Source: Candidatus Bipolaricaulota bacterium
GTDB taxonomy: Bacteria > Bipolaricaulota > Bipolaricaulia > Bipolaricaulales > Bipolaricaulaceae
Reading direction: 5' to 3'
Assembly (NCBI GenBank): GCA_025060555.1
Contig: JANXBC010000028.1
Span: forward strand, 1-14,302
DNA: 14,302 nt
Part shown: in pieces, positions 7,581-14,302 of the stretch
How the letters are laid out: every line of letters begins with the position of its first letter
Position numbering within the stretch: position 1 is the first letter of the stretch
The notes under the pieces: model-generated
The model's database searches: none
What the model was told of the DNA's origin: nothing
What the model saw: only the letters and a program-made list of their open reading frames with translations
Made by a program: the position numbers and the translations under genes

Positions 7581-9413
7581 ATGAAAGAAGAGCTTTTCCA
7601 AAAAGTGCGGGAACTTCCGGATGCACCGGGGGTCTACATCTTCCGTGGCCCCCAGAGGGAAGTGTTATATATAGGGAAAGCTTCCTCCCTGCGCAACCGG
7701 GTGCGCTCGTACTTCCAAGCTGAGCGTTTCCTTTCCCCAAAGATCCAGAAATTACGTGCCCTCATCAGCGATTTAGAAATAGTGCTTACTGGTTCTGAAG
7801 CGGAAGCCCTCATCCTCGAGGACGCTCTCATCAAGAAGTATCGGCCGCCCTTCAACACCAGGCTTAGGGACGACAAACGCTACCCTTACATTAAGATCAC
7901 AAACGAACGTTTTCCCAGGGTGGTGGTGGTACGTCGGCCTGAGGCCGACGGCGCCCGCTATTTTGGCCCTTACACTTCTTCCAAAGCTATGCGCCGGGCA
8001 ATAAAACTCGCGCATAAACTATTCCCCATTCGGCCCTGCAGCCTCCCGGTGGGAGAAAAACTCTTTCCTCGCCCTTGCCTCTATTACCACATCGGGCGGT
8101 GTTCGGGACCATGTGCTGGCCTGGTGAGCCCCCGGGAGTACGCACGTTATGTGGAAGGAGCTAGTCTCCTTTTCCAGGGGCGCGTGGACGAAGTCATTGC
8201 CCAACTGAAGGAAGAGATGAAACAGGCTGCACAAGAGGAACGGTTTGAGCATGCGGCGCGGGTCCGTGACCAGATCCAGGCCCTGGAGCGGATCCGCGAG
8301 CGGCAGGTGGTAGCGCTTGCCGAACCAGCCGATCTCGATGCCATCGGGATCGCCCTGGAGGGAAACCGCGGCTATGGCGTTGTACTCCTCGTGCGGGGTG
8401 GAAGGCTTTTGGGCCGGGAAGGTTTCGCCTTGACCCTCCCGGAGAACTCCAAAGAAGAGGAGGCTTTGGAAGAATTTCTCGATCAGTACTATACCCGCAC
8501 CACCGCTATCCCCGAAGAGATCCTCCTCCCCCGGCCAGTGGCAGAATTGGAAGCCTTGCTCGTGTATCTTGGCCGTAAGCGGGGTGGGAAGGTCGCAGCC
8601 TCTGTGCCAAAGTCTGGTGAACGTCAACATCTTGTGGAGCTAGCGAAACGTAATGCTGAACTGGGCTTGCGTCGCACCACCGCGGAGGAACTCGCCCCTG
8701 AGGAAGAAGCGCTTGAACTTTTAAGCGAGGCCCTGGACCTTTCCGTGCGCCCTTGGCGTATCGAAGCGTTCGACATTTCTAACCTGCAGGGAGAGGAAGC
8801 CACGGGGTCCATGGTGGTGTTTGTGGGTGGTAAACCGCGCCGCGATCAATACCGGCGGTTTAGGGTCCGCCTCAGCGGGAAGCCCGATGATTACGCGATG
8901 ATGGAGGAGGTCCTCCGCCGCCGTTTCACTCACGCCTTGGCCGAACTTGCTGATCCCACCATCACAAGCAAGAAATTCTCGGATCTTCCGGATTTAGTGC
9001 TCGTGGACGGAGGTAAGGGCCAACTGAGTGTGGCCCAAAAGGTGCTCGGAGAAATGGGGCTCTCTGGGATCGAGGTGGCCGCTTTGGCCAAAAAGGAAGA
9101 GCTGATCTTTCGCCCAAATAGGTCCGACCCTATAAAACTCCCGGAGAATTCCCAAGCCTTGCATCTTCTTCAGCGCCTGCGCGATGAAGCTCATCGCTTT
9201 GCTATTGACTACCACCGGACGCTTAGGGAACGCCGCACCCTTGCTAGTCTTCTGGACGAGCTCCCTGGGATTGGGGAAAAGCGCAAACAATTATTGCTTT
9301 TGCGTTTTGGCTCCATCGATGGTTTACGGCAGGCTACTTTGGAGGAGCTTCTCTCCGTGCCCGGTCTTCCCCGCAAGACCGCCGAACTTCTCTATAAGGC
9401 CCTTCACCCTTGA
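7581..9413 (+). CDS. uvrC: UvrABC system protein C (excinuclease subunit)
   Basis: UvrC makes both incisions around bulky DNA lesions after UvrAB loading. The 610-aa product has the full domain order. The N-terminal GIY-YIG nuclease (GVY at 17-19, YIG at 30-32, EALILEDALIKKY) makes the 3' cut. Four cysteines, C153, C166, C174 and C178, are placed almost exactly as the [4Fe-4S] ligands of E. coli UvrC. A UVR domain (EERFEHAARVRDQI, about 217-230) contacts UvrB. The RNase H-like 5' nuclease shows Asp398 in FDISN and LVDGGKGQL. Tandem helix-hairpin-helix motifs close the protein (ELPGIGEKRKQLLLLRFGS, SVPGLPRKTAELL). Nothing essential appears to be missing. The start is supported by AGGTGGG directly before the ATG and by 9-bp spacing from znuB, so it probably reads through from the zinc operon. 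No poly-T terminator follows. Confidence 0.97.
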   Translation: MKEELFQKVRELPDAPGVYIFRGPQREVLYIGKASSLRNRVRSYFQAERFLSPKIQKLRALISDLEIVLTGSEAEALILEDALIKKYRPPFNTRLRDDKRYPYIKITNERFPRVVVVRRPEADGARYFGPYTSSKAMRRAIKLAHKLFPIRPCSLPVGEKLFPRPCLYYHIGRCSGPCAGLVSPREYARYVEGASLLFQGRVDEVIAQLKEEMKQAAQEERFEHAARVRDQIQALERIRERQVVALAEPADLDAIGIALEGNRGYGVVLLVRGGRLLGREGFALTLPENSKEEEALEEFLDQYYTRTTAIPEEILLPRPVAELEALLVYLGRKRGGKVAASVPKSGERQHLVELAKRNAELGLRRTTAEELAPEEEALELLSEALDLSVRPWRIEAFDISNLQGEEATGSMVVFVGGKPRRDQYRRFRVRLSGKPDDYAMMEEVLRRRFTHALAELADPTITSKKFSDLPDLVLVDGGKGQLSVAQKVLGEMGLSGIEVAALAKKEELIFRPNRSDPIKLPENSQALHLLQRLRDEAHRFAIDYHRTLRERRTLASLLDELPGIGEKRKQLLLLRFGSIDGLRQATLEELLSVPGLPRKTAELLYKALHP

Positions 9414-9416
9414 CGG

Positions 9417-9488
9417 AGGTCGGGGACACATGTTTCCACGTGAACCGCGTCGCAGCACCCGTGAGGGAACCCCAGGTCTTTCCGACCT
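9417..9488 (+). promoter_or_regulatory. Candidate structured RNA element with competing stems
   Basis: Beginning 4 nt after the uvrC stop, AGGTCGG (9417-9423) is complementary to CCGACCT (9482-9488). The same 3' strand can instead pair locally, because AGGTC is repeated at 9474-9478 and would form an AGGTC-loop-GACCT hairpin. Between them GTTTC (9432-9436) plus CACG (9437-9440) can pair with CGTG (9460-9463) plus GAAC-side bases up to 9470, and GGGG (9422-9425) faces CCCC (9470-9473). Mutually exclusive pairing is the layout of a riboswitch or attenuator, but no known aptamer consensus is recognisable. There is no U-tract, so a simple terminator is unlikely. Confidence 0.3.
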
Positions 9489-9509
9489 TGTCGCAACGCC
9501 AAGGAAAAG

Positions 9510-9572
9510 ATGGAAAGGATGGCTAAGATTTCGGGCGCTATCCAGATTGCAGGTGGGATCAACCTAACTTAG
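9510..9572 (+). CDS. Possible 20-codon leader ORF before the M42 peptidase
   Basis: An ATG at 9510, 1 nt after AAGGAAAAG, opens a 20-codon frame that begins MERMAKISG, ends GGINLT and stops with TAG at 9570-9572. The stop lies 12 nt before the start of the peptidase gene and just ahead of its strong Shine-Dalgarno. A second in-frame ATG at 9519 is also possible. The peptide is mildly hydrophobic and resembles nothing I know. A frame this short can arise by chance, so this is offered as a candidate upstream ORF or leader peptide only. Confidence 0.2.
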   Translation: MERMAKISGAIQIAGGINLT

Positions 9573-9584
9573 AAAAGGAGGAAT

Positions 9585-10628
9585 ATGAATCTGGTGGAGA
9601 AGTTGCAGAAGCTTTCGGATGCGTTCGGGGTGGCTGGATTTGAGGATGAGGTGCGGGACGTGATCCGCGAGATGGTCGCCCCCTACGTGGACGGCTGGGA
9701 GGTGGATCCCCTGGGGAACCTCATTTGCTGGCGGGGACAGGGCGAGCCCGTCATGCTCGACGCCCACATGGACGAGATCGGCTTCATGGTGCGTTGGATC
9801 GAAAAAGACGGGTTCGTTCGCCTCACCGCCTTGGGCTCCTGGGATGAGCGCATTCTTTTGGGCCAGCGGGTGGTTGTGCTTACCCGCACGGGTGAGAAGC
9901 GGCTGGGCGTGATCGGGAGCGTCCCCCCACACATCCTTTCAGAAAGCGAGCGCCAGAAAACTGTGCCACTGGAAGAACTTTTTGTGGATGTGGGGGCTCG
10001 CAGCCGCGAGGAGGCCCAAGCCCTGGGAATACGCGTGGGCGACCCGGCTACCATCCATTACCCGTTCGCGCAAATCCGCGAGGGTTATGTGACTGGGAAG
10101 GCTTTCGACGATCGGGCCGGATGTCTTGTCGCCATCGAGGCCTTACGCCTTACCGCGGAGGAAAAACTTCCCTACAAGCTCGTGGTAAACTTTGCTGTAT
10201 GCGAGGAAGGGGGCCTCCGGGGTGCGCGGGCCGCAGCCTACCGTATTGCGCCAAAACTCGCCTTGGCTTTGGAGGGCACAATCGGAGCGGACATCCCTGG
10301 CGTTCCGGAAGCCAAACAACCCGTGCGGCTGGGACAGGGCCCGGCCATAACCCTTGCTGACCGCTCTATCACCGTGAATCCCCACCTGGTTCGTTTCCTA
10401 GAGCGGGTAGCGGAAGAGGAGAAAATCCCCTACCAGTACAAACTCCCCGCCTACGGCTCTACCGATGCTGGCCCCATTCATCTTGAGCGCGGTGGAACAC
10501 GCGCGGGCGTGGTCTCCGTCCCCTGTCGGTACATCCATTCGCCCGTCTCCACACTCCTTCTTTCCGATCTTGAGGCGACAATAAAACTTGTGGTGGGGTT
10601 CCTGAGGCGGGCTGAGGAGCTTCTATGA
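9585..10628 (+). CDS. M42 family metallopeptidase (TET-like aminopeptidase)
   Basis: M42 enzymes are cytosolic dinuclear metal aminopeptidases that form large tetrahedral shells and trim peptides after the proteasome or other proteases; some relatives were once named endoglucanase CelM. The 347-aa product has normal length and all expected metal and catalytic residues: His61 in LDAHMDEIG, Asp175 in GKAFDDRAG, the catalytic pair Glu207-Glu208 in CEEGG, Asp236 in GADIPG and His318 in CRYIHSP. Met68 to about 160 corresponds to the inserted dimerisation/oligomer domain. The start has a textbook Shine-Dalgarno (AAAAGGAGG, 9573-9581) with only 3-4 nt spacing. The gene overlaps acylphosphatase by ATGA. 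The substrate class cannot be told from sequence alone. Confidence 0.94.
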   Translation: MNLVEKLQKLSDAFGVAGFEDEVRDVIREMVAPYVDGWEVDPLGNLICWRGQGEPVMLDAHMDEIGFMVRWIEKDGFVRLTALGSWDERILLGQRVVVLTRTGEKRLGVIGSVPPHILSESERQKTVPLEELFVDVGARSREEAQALGIRVGDPATIHYPFAQIREGYVTGKAFDDRAGCLVAIEALRLTAEEKLPYKLVVNFAVCEEGGLRGARAAAYRIAPKLALALEGTIGADIPGVPEAKQPVRLGQGPAITLADRSITVNPHLVRFLERVAEEEKIPYQYKLPAYGSTDAGPIHLERGGTRAGVVSVPCRYIHSPVSTLLLSDLEATIKLVVGFLRRAEELL

Positions 10629-10894
10629 AACGGGTGCACATTTTTGTTTCCGGGAGAGTACAAGGGGTGTTCTTCCGCGCTCATACTCGGGATCTGGCGC
10701 AGCGGCTTGGGCTAGGCGGTTTCGTGCGGAACCTGCCGGATGGCCGCGTGGAGGTGGTGGCGGAAGGGCCTGAGGAAAAGCTTCAGGAACTGATCGCCTT
10801 TTGTCATCATGGCCCGCCTCTGGCCCAGGTAACGGGGGTGGAAGTTCATTGGGAAGAATTTACAGGGGAATTCCACACGTTCTCGGTGCGCTAG
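10625..10894 (+). CDS. acyP: Acylphosphatase
   Basis: This 89-aa cytosolic enzyme hydrolyses carboxyl-phosphate bonds such as acetyl- or carbamoyl-phosphate. The whole protein is one acylphosphatase fold: the phosphate-binding loop GRVQGVFFR (10-18) supplies the catalytic Arg18, and Asn36 in FVRNLPDGRVEV is the second catalytic residue. The length is typical. Its ATG overlaps the stop of the M42 peptidase (ATGA), so it relies on translational coupling. No terminator hairpin with a T-run is visible after it. The reason for pairing with a peptidase is not obvious. Confidence 0.95.
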   Translation: MKRVHIFVSGRVQGVFFRAHTRDLAQRLGLGGFVRNLPDGRVEVVAEGPEEKLQELIAFCHHGPPLAQVTGVEVHWEEFTGEFHTFSVR

Positions 10895-11037
10895 ACCGCA
10901 CAGGCGCTGGTGCTCAACGATTACGTCCAAAAAGCGTAGCAGTCTTGCCAGAGCCGCCGGAAAGGAAAACCCAAATATTCGGCTTGCCCGCGCCTCTTTT
11001 CTCAAAACAGGGTTAGCTAGTGTGGTGGTTTATCTCT
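10895..11037 (+). other. Intergenic stretch with no recognised content
   Basis: After the acylphosphatase stop there are 143 bp before the next promoter. I see no coding frame with a start and ribosome binding site, no T-tailed hairpin and no recognisable RNA motif. A weak 5-bp complement (AGCCG, then CGGCT around 10980) is all that stands out. It may contain the 3' untranslated end of the M42-acylphosphatase transcript. Confidence 0.4.
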
Positions 11038-11067
11038 TTGACAAGGAGGATTGCGGGCGTCTATCAT
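11038..11067 (+). promoter_or_regulatory. Sigma-70 type promoter of the stomatin-MBL pair
   Basis: A perfect TTGACA (11038-11043) and TATCAT (11062-11067, 5 of 6) are separated by 18 bp. Transcription would start near 11074, leaving a leader of only about 12 nt that still covers part of the GGAGG ribosome binding site (11072-11076), which lies 9 nt before the ATG at 11086. This is the strongest promoter in the window. Confidence 0.65.
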
Positions 11068-11085
11068 GGGGGGAGGGGGTAGCTT

Positions 11086-11832
11086 ATGCTTTGGATTGTT
11101 GTCATCGTTGGATTAACCCTTTTCTTCATCGCTAGCGCGATTCGCATTGTGCGGGAATACGAGCGCGGGGTGATCTTCCGCTTAGGACGGCTAATCGGGG
11201 CCAAGGGGCCCGGTCTTTTCTTCATCATCCCTTTTGTAGACAAAATGGTGAAGGTGGATCTGCGCACCATCACTTTGGATGTTCCGCCTCAGGAAGTGAT
11301 CACCAAGGACAACGTCCCTGTCCACGTGAACGCCGTAGTTTACTTCCGCGTGGTGAACCCCACTGCCGCCGTAGTGGAAGTCCTCGATTTCATAGAAGCT
11401 ACACGGCAAATCTCCATGACCACCCTCCGGTCCATCGTGGGGAAATCCGAACTCGATGAGCTTCTTACTGAACGCGAGCGGCTAAATCGTGAGCTACAAA
11501 AAGTGATCGACGAGCACACTGATCCCTGGGGAGTAAAGGTCATCACCGTTGAGATAAAAGACGTGAAGATTCCGGCGGAGATGCAGCGGGCGATTGCTCG
11601 CCAAGCCGAGGCCGAGCGCGAACGGCGCAGCAAAATCATCCACGCCGAGGGTGAATTGCAAGCCGCGGAGAAGCTCCGGGAAGCAGCGTCCATCATGCAA
11701 CAGTCACCGGGAGCCTTACAACTGCGTTACCTCCAAACCCTAACGGAAATCTCCGCGGAAAAGACGAACACCATCGTTTTCCCCATTCCCTTGGAGCTCC
11801 TGAATGCGCTGACCAGGCGCGACGAACGTTGA
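11086..11832 (+). CDS. Stomatin-like SPFH/Band 7 membrane protein (slipin)
   Basis: Slipins are membrane-anchored SPFH proteins that oligomerise into ring-like scaffolds and affect membrane protein turnover. The 248-aa product has one N-terminal transmembrane helix (residues 2-22), then the SPFH core beginning VREYERGVIFRLGRL with the family motif GPGLFFIIPFVD, the strand TKDNVPVHVNAVVYFRV, and a charged helix (AIARQAEAERERRSKIIHAEGE) typical of stomatin oligomerisation. GGAGG 9 nt upstream supports the start. Bacterial slipins often adjoin an NfeD gene, but none is present here; the next gene is instead a metallo-beta-lactamase-fold hydrolase whose start overlaps this stop. Its physiological role here is unknown. 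Confidence 0.93.
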   Translation: MLWIVVIVGLTLFFIASAIRIVREYERGVIFRLGRLIGAKGPGLFFIIPFVDKMVKVDLRTITLDVPPQEVITKDNVPVHVNAVVYFRVVNPTAAVVEVLDFIEATRQISMTTLRSIVGKSELDELLTERERLNRELQKVIDEHTDPWGVKVITVEIKDVKIPAEMQRAIARQAEAERERRSKIIHAEGELQAAEKLREAASIMQQSPGALQLRYLQTLTEISAEKTNTIVFPIPLELLNALTRRDER

Positions 11833-12566
11833 AGCTCTGCGTATTAGGAAGCGGTTCTACCGGAAACGCCCTCCTTTTGGAAACGGAGGACGGCGCTCTT
11901 CTTGTGGACTGCGGCCTTCTTTGGCGGGACCTCAAAGTGCGCGCCGAGCGCGCTGGTTTCTCGTTGCGGGCTATCCGCGCTGTCTATCTTTCGCACGAAC
12001 ACGCCGATCATGTACGTGGACTTGACGCGCTTGCGCGCCGCGGCGCGAAAATAATCGCCAGTCCGGGCACGCTAAGCGCCCTTGGCATAAAGGGCATCCC
12101 CCTGGAGCCGGGCCTAGAGATCCTTGGGATGAGACTTTTCCCGATCCCCCTTTCGCATGATGCCCGGGAACCTACTGGCTTACGTCTGGAGCTCGATGGC
12201 ATAAGGATTGGGATTGTGACGGATCTTGGTCAGGTGACCCCGCTGGTTTTGGAAAAGCTGCGGGGCTGTGAGATCCTGATATTTGAGGCTAACCATGATT
12301 TAGAGATGCTTCTTTCTGGGCCGTATCCTTGGCCCTTAAAGCTTCGCATCCTTGGACCACTTGGCCATTTGGCTAACGAAGAAGCGGGGCAAGCCTTGCG
12401 GAGTCTGCGTGATTGGGCAAAAACAGTATTCCTCGCCCACCTTTCCCAGGAGAACAACACACCGGCACTGGCATTAGAGACGGTTGCGCGGTCTATGGAC
12501 GACTGGCAAGGTCACCTTTTCCTGACCTATCCAGATCGGCCAAGCGCGGTGGTCTGCGGCGGATAG
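11829..12566 (+). CDS. YycJ/WalJ-like metallo-beta-lactamase-fold hydrolase
   Basis: The 245-aa product is a soluble MBL-fold protein related to YycJ/WalJ, which in Firmicutes is linked to the WalRK cell-wall regulon and has nuclease activity in some species. Visible metal-site residues are His56, His58, Asp60 and His61 in SHEHADH, His110 in LSHDAREPTG and Asp132 in VTDLGQ. The family-specific tail is clear: FEANHDLEML, GPYPWPLK, LGHLANEEA, then LAHLSQENNTPALA. The start is TTG 11829, which overlaps the slipin stop as TTGA and gives the expected MKLCVLGSGSTGN N-terminus; no ATG fits. A rare start placed inside an overlap implies translation coupled to the slipin. The 3' end overlaps the convergent ftsI gene by 40 bp. 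No two-component genes are present here, so the cell-wall link is only inference. Confidence 0.92.
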   Translation: MKLCVLGSGSTGNALLLETEDGALLVDCGLLWRDLKVRAERAGFSLRAIRAVYLSHEHADHVRGLDALARRGAKIIASPGTLSALGIKGIPLEPGLEILGMRLFPIPLSHDAREPTGLRLELDGIRIGIVTDLGQVTPLVLEKLRGCEILIFEANHDLEMLLSGPYPWPLKLRILGPLGHLANEEAGQALRSLRDWAKTVFLAHLSQENNTPALALETVARSMDDWQGHLFLTYPDRPSAVVCGG

Positions 12567-14194
12567 ATAAGGCCCATTGCCGCCATGGCCTTCACGATCC
12601 GCCCCACCGAGGGGACGGCGGTAGTACCACTCCAAAATTCGTCGGTTTTGCTCGTCTGGTAGATCACCACGAGCGTGTGGGTTGGTGAATCCCAAGGGAA
12701 GAATGCGGCCATTGCGGTGGTGACATGGCCGGGCACATACCCTTGTCCAGGAAGGGCGATTTGCGCGGTCCCAGACTTCCCTCCCACATTAAACCCAGGC
12801 ACATGGGCGGGGGAACCCGTTCCTGTATTCACTGCATATCCCAAGAACTCCCGGATTTTCTTACAAGAAGAGGGCTTGGCAATCGTGCCCCTTGGCTCGG
12901 GCTCGCCAGGCAAAAGATGGGGACGAACCCAAAGACCATCATTGCTGAGGGCAGCATAGGCGGCGGCAAGCTGTATAGCGGTGACGCCCACACTCTGGCC
13001 AAAGGAACTCACTGCCAAATCCACTTCTGTCCATTTTTCCGGTGACCGAAGGAGGCCTACCACCTCCCCAGGAAGCTCTATGCCCGTCGCTGCTCCAAAT
13101 CCCATCCGGCGCAGATATTCATAGAGTTTGGTCACCCCCACCCGTTGCGCTATCTGCACTAAAACCGTGTTCACCGACTGGGCCAAAGCGTCTCGCAAGC
13201 TCAAGGGCGGGTAACTTTTGTTGTTCGCGTTCTTTATGGCTACTCCGGCGACAACGCGTGGGGAAGAAGCCTCAAATTGCTCGGTCTCCGTAACCAGACC
13301 TAAATCCCAAGCAGCCAGAGCTACTAGGCCCTTGAAAGTGGAGCCGGGCTCAAACACATCGGTCACTGCCCAGGGGTTGAGCAGACGGATCTCGGGATTC
13401 GCTGGGTCATAGCGAGGAGACTGAGCTAAAGCCAAGATTTCGCCTGTTTTGGGATTGAGGACCACAGCACAGCCACGATCCGCTTGGGTACTGCGCAAAG
13501 TCTCGTCAAGCTCGGCCTCGCAGATCCACTGAACGCGAAAATCTAAAGTCAACTGTATATCCTGGCCGGGTGTTCCCGGATCTTCTTCCCAATAGTCGTA
13601 GGGCGTTCCGTCCGCTGCCCGCAGAAGCCTTATCACCCGCGGTTTACCCCGGAGGATCTCCTCGAGCACCATCTCCAGCCCGGAAAGGCCGTTGCCATCT
13701 ACCCCAACAATCCCCAACACCTCGAATGCTAATGTCCCATGAGGATAGGCCCGTTTCCATGTAGGGAAAAACAGAAGTCCTCTGATCTTTTGCGCTTGAG
13801 CCAGGGCTTGGAAGCGTTTAGCCAGATCTAGGTCAACGTTGCGCACAAGCCAGGTGAAGTAACCGGTCCGGTAAACCTTGCTTCTTGCCTCTTCGGGACT
13901 CAGTCCGAGCTCCCGCACAAGGAGGTTCACCAAGAGCTCAGGGTTGGTCAGATGATAGTTATCTACAGCTATGGAATAGGCGGGAACGTCGTAGGCAAGA
14001 GGGATTCCATTTCGATCGAAGATCGTTCCGCGACGAGACGGAAGCTCGATCCGGTCCTCCTGGATGGCCTGGGCCATCGCTGCCCACTCCCGGTGCTCGA
14101 GGACTTGCAACTGAAAAAGGCGCGCTACAACAGCAAGACCTCCCACTGCCAAGAAAATGAAGGCAAGGAACCCACGTCTAACCGCCGTCCTCAT
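12527..14194 (-). CDS. ftsI: Peptidoglycan D,D-transpeptidase FtsI (class B PBP)
   Basis: This inner-membrane enzyme cross-links septal peptidoglycan during division. The 555-aa product has a short cytoplasmic tail, one transmembrane helix (about 9-27), a PBP-dimer/pedestal domain starting RRGTIFDRNG (54-63), and a complete transpeptidase domain with the acyl-serine motif STFK (Ser285, Lys288), SVN (340-342) and KSGTA (473-477). No C-terminal PASTA domain is present. The preceding FtsL-like gene overlaps it by 17 bp, an arrangement of the dcw cluster that favours FtsI over the elongation PBP2 (mrdA). The 3' end runs 40 bp into the convergent hydrolase gene; the last residues (PPQTTALGRSG) are beyond the conserved domain, so the overlap affects only a tail. 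Confidence 0.94.
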   Translation of the reverse strand: MRTAVRRGFLAFIFLAVGGLAVVARLFQLQVLEHREWAAMAQAIQEDRIELPSRRGTIFDRNGIPLAYDVPAYSIAVDNYHLTNPELLVNLLVRELGLSPEEARSKVYRTGYFTWLVRNVDLDLAKRFQALAQAQKIRGLLFFPTWKRAYPHGTLAFEVLGIVGVDGNGLSGLEMVLEEILRGKPRVIRLLRAADGTPYDYWEEDPGTPGQDIQLTLDFRVQWICEAELDETLRSTQADRGCAVVLNPKTGEILALAQSPRYDPANPEIRLLNPWAVTDVFEPGSTFKGLVALAAWDLGLVTETEQFEASSPRVVAGVAIKNANNKSYPPLSLRDALAQSVNTVLVQIAQRVGVTKLYEYLRRMGFGAATGIELPGEVVGLLRSPEKWTEVDLAVSSFGQSVGVTAIQLAAAYAALSNDGLWVRPHLLPGEPEPRGTIAKPSSCKKIREFLGYAVNTGTGSPAHVPGFNVGGKSGTAQIALPGQGYVPGHVTTAMAAFFPWDSPTHTLVVIYQTSKTDEFWSGTTAVPSVGRIVKAMAAMGLIYPPQTTALGRSG

Positions 14195-14302
14195 CCTCGA
14201 TCACCAGGAAGTGGAGACGGGTCAGGTCCAGTGGGCCCATACCCAAAGCGCGGGCGCGTTCGCTCAGGACCTGTGGGGAGTAAGCCTCGCGTAGTTTGTG
14301 TT
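14178..14302 (-). CDS. FtsL-like division protein, 5' end cut by window edge
   Basis: Reading the minus strand from 14300, 40 codons lead to a TAG at 14180-14178. They encode LREAYSPQVLSERARALGM followed by an acidic tail ending EDEDGG. The pattern, a basic helix ending in a leucine/Gly-Met turn, is that of the C-terminal end of FtsL, the small bitopic protein of the FtsQLB divisome complex, which is usually encoded directly before ftsI. The N-terminal membrane helix and coiled coil would lie outside the window. The overlap of 17 bp with ftsI supports the same operon. FtsL sequences are very divergent, so the name rests mainly on position and on this short tail. Confidence 0.65.
   Translation of the reverse strand, partial: HKLREAYSPQVLSERARALGMGPLDLTRLHFLVIEDEDGG

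Noticed and set aside
9437..9463. T-box-like sequence (GTGAACCGCG) in the leader before the M42 peptidase
   Set aside because: It resembles the TGGNACCGCG antiterminator bulge but lacks one base, the pairing around it does not form a proper antiterminator, and there is no specifier stem or downstream terminator.
10895..10939. In-frame continuation after the acylphosphatase stop (14 codons to the next stop)
   Set aside because: The protein is already full length at the stop, and the extension is short with no family meaning, so readthrough is not supported.

Overview
The window holds eleven genes I regard as real and complete, one gene cut by each edge, and almost no empty DNA. Coding density, short or overlapping gene junctions, moderately high GC (by eye, not computed) and Arg/Glu/Leu-rich proteins suggest a compact bacterial genome, possibly from a deep-branching or thermophilic lineage. 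The zinc-binding protein has a cleavable signal peptide without a lipobox, which hints at a periplasm. I see no mobile element, tRNA, rRNA, CRISPR array or phage gene. The content is largely core genome. A phylum such as Bipolaricaulota/Acetothermia is only a guess from the overall feel of the proteins.

Layout. (1) 1-904, minus strand: a DRG/Obg-like GTPase with a C-terminal TGS domain, cut by the left edge. (2) 905-988: a short divergent intergenic region with two back-to-back TACAAT elements placed so that both genes would be transcribed leaderless. (3) 989-9413, plus strand: a tightly packed run of fabI (fatty-acid elongation), mutS2 (ribosome rescue/anti-recombination), an unrecognised exported protein, a zinc ABC importer (znuA-znuC-znuB, joined by two ATGA overlaps) and uvrC (nucleotide excision repair). 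(4) 9414-9584: a leader-like intergenic region with competing inverted repeats and a possible 20-codon ORF. (5) 9585-10894: an M42-family aminopeptidase overlapping acylphosphatase. (6) 10895-11085: an intergenic region ending in a good sigma-70 type promoter. (7) 11086-12566: a stomatin-like membrane protein translationally coupled through a TTGA overlap to a YycJ/WalJ-type metallo-beta-lactamase-fold hydrolase. (8) 14302-12527, minus strand: the end of an FtsL-like division protein and ftsI (class B PBP), converging on the hydrolase gene with a 40-bp tail-to-tail overlap.

How the genes work together. fabI, ftsL/ftsI and the YycJ-like hydrolase serve the cell envelope and division. mutS2 and uvrC serve DNA maintenance, with mutS2 also linked to translation quality control. 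ZnuACB would supply zinc to metalloenzymes such as the M42 peptidase and the MBL hydrolase, although that link is only inference. I found no convincing new multi-gene system. The best candidates for something undescribed are the exported protein at 4120-5037, the structured leader at 9417-9488 with its small ORF, and the apparent leaderless promoters.
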